Source: Bacillota bacterium
GTDB taxonomy: Bacteria > Bacillota > Bacilli > Paenibacillales > Paenibacillaceae
Assembly: GCA_023391635.1 (NCBI GenBank)
Contig: JAEWAQ010000010.1
Location: forward strand, 1-64,000
Direction of reading: 5' to 3'
Length of the DNA: 64,000 nt
In this document: in pieces, positions 63,368 through 64,000 of the stretch
Layout: every line of letters begins with the position of its first letter
Position numbering within the stretch: position 1 is the stretch's first letter
Notes under the pieces: model-generated
What the model saw: only the letters and a program-made list of their open reading frames with translations
What the model was told of the DNA's origin: nothing
The model's database searches: none
Program-made: the position numbers and the translations under genes

Positions 63368-64000
63368 TCATTCCGAATGGGAGAATCCTTCTCGATGTTT
63401 TGCCTCTGCCGATTCTCCTTTTTTGCCTGTCCGATAGTGGGAAGGGGGAACTCCCTGCTGCTTCTTGAACGATCTGCTGAATGCGTGCACGTTGGGGTAC
63501 CCGAATTGCTGGGCGATCCGGGCCAACGGCTGATCGGTCATCTGGATCGCTTGCTTGGCCTTCTCCAGCCGAATCTGCTGATGGTATTGCATCGGGCTGA
63601 CCTGGAACGCGTTGCGAAACATTCGATTGAGATAGAACTTGCTGAAGCAGAATTCGCCTGCCAGCTCATCAAGCGTTACGTGGCTATCCGCGCGAACGTA
63701 TAAATATTGCCGAACCTCCAGCAGCAACTCCCGGTTGATGCGAACATGCGGAAACTGTTGCCAGTGACGCTCCCGAATCAAGCAGACCAGCAAATCGATC
63801 ATCATACCGACGACTTTCATCTCATAATAGACCATCCGCTGGTCGCATTCATGGATGATATCGAGCAGCATTCTCTCCAGAACAGCCGGCTCCCGCGGCT
63901 GGATACGGACCGGCAGCGAACCCATGGGCATCTCCAAGCCATCCTCGCCGGAGCGGCTGCCCGGGTCCAGACTGAACTGAAGGTACAGCCTGCGGATATT
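63368..64000 (-). CDS. AraC family regulator (5' end outside the window)
   Basis: The frame stays open to the window edge. The last 20 in-window codons upstream (IRRLYLQFSLDPGSRSGEDG) continue an AraC sensor domain, so the internal start candidate at 63937 is not the real one. The double HTH sits at the C-terminus (VTLDELAGEFCFSKFYLNRMFRNAFQVSPMQYH, QPLARIAQQFGYPNVHAFSRSFKKQQGVPPSHYR). It precedes GH172 and is likely its activator. Confidence 0.9.
   Translation of the reverse strand, partial: NIRRLYLQFSLDPGSRSGEDGLEMPMGSLPVRIQPREPAVLERMLLDIIHECDQRMVYYEMKVVGMMIDLLVCLIRERHWQQFPHVRINRELLLEVRQYLYVRADSHVTLDELAGEFCFSKFYLNRMFRNAFQVSPMQYHQQIRLEKAKQAIQMTDQPLARIAQQFGYPNVHAFSRSFKKQQGVPPSHYRTGKKGESAEAKHREGFSHSE

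Noticed and set aside
62199..63437. 412-codon open frame antisense to GH172
   Set aside because: GH172 motifs are unmistakable on the other strand; the antisense translation is Arg/Pro-rich.

Overview
The window looks like a chromosomal segment of a Paenibacillaceae bacterium (Paenibacillus or Cohnella type). Reasons: moderately high GC, proteins anchored by S-layer homology (SLH) domains, YesM/YesN two-component systems beside LplB/LplC-type sugar ABC transporters, strong GGAGG ribosome binding sites, T-box leaders, a citR-citA pair arranged as in Bacillus, and several orphan glycoside hydrolases. I see no prophage, transposase, CRISPR array, rRNA or tRNA gene.

Layout. 1-5 kb: a short 50-bp tandem repeat, then two paralogous secreted leucine-rich-repeat/SLH surface proteins. 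5-7.2 kb: glutamate racemase murI and a TetR regulator divergent from a small membrane protein, with paired operators between them. 7.2-10.7 kb: a sugar or inositol-type dehydrogenase/isomerase operon divergent from an AraC regulator, then a broken second AraC gene. 10.7-14 kb: folD under a ZTP riboswitch, then citR/citA. 14-19.2 kb: a GH78 family enzyme, then an ABC-2 exporter operon that carries its own TetR and twin operators. 19.3-25.7 kb: thrS with a T-box leader, an aldo/keto reductase, a lipoprotein, a methyltransferase and an unusual histidine kinase fused to an RsbR/STAS protein. 26-31.3 kb: small regulators, a Nif3-like protein, an uncharacterised coupled gene pair, a TetR/hydrolase operon, and a formate/nitrite channel behind an FNR-type box.

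31.4-33.8 kb: a decayed XRE-type regulator, an array of about ten 51-bp repeats each holding a hairpin, and asd behind a canonical T-box. 33.8-39.8 kb: a lacI-GH13-malEFG type operon for maltodextrin-like sugars with a near-consensus promoter and an operator. 39.9-42.9 kb: an ABC ATPase/permease pair and an atypical SDR. 43-50.3 kb: YesN/YesM plus a solute-binding protein and two permeases. 50.6-52.8 kb: a third SLH surface protein. 53-56.9 kb: a cobalamin riboswitch followed by nrdHIEF, so the class Ib ribonucleotide reductase should be expressed only when B12 is scarce. 57-64 kb: an MFS exporter, a membrane protein with a PH-like tail, and a GH116/GH172/AraC locus that runs off the window.

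The common thread is surface attachment and scavenging of plant or microbial polysaccharide sugars, under many local one-component regulators and RNA leaders. The least ordinary items are the kinase-RsbR fusion, the 51-bp hairpin array, the B12-controlled nrd operon and the twin-operator TetR promoters.
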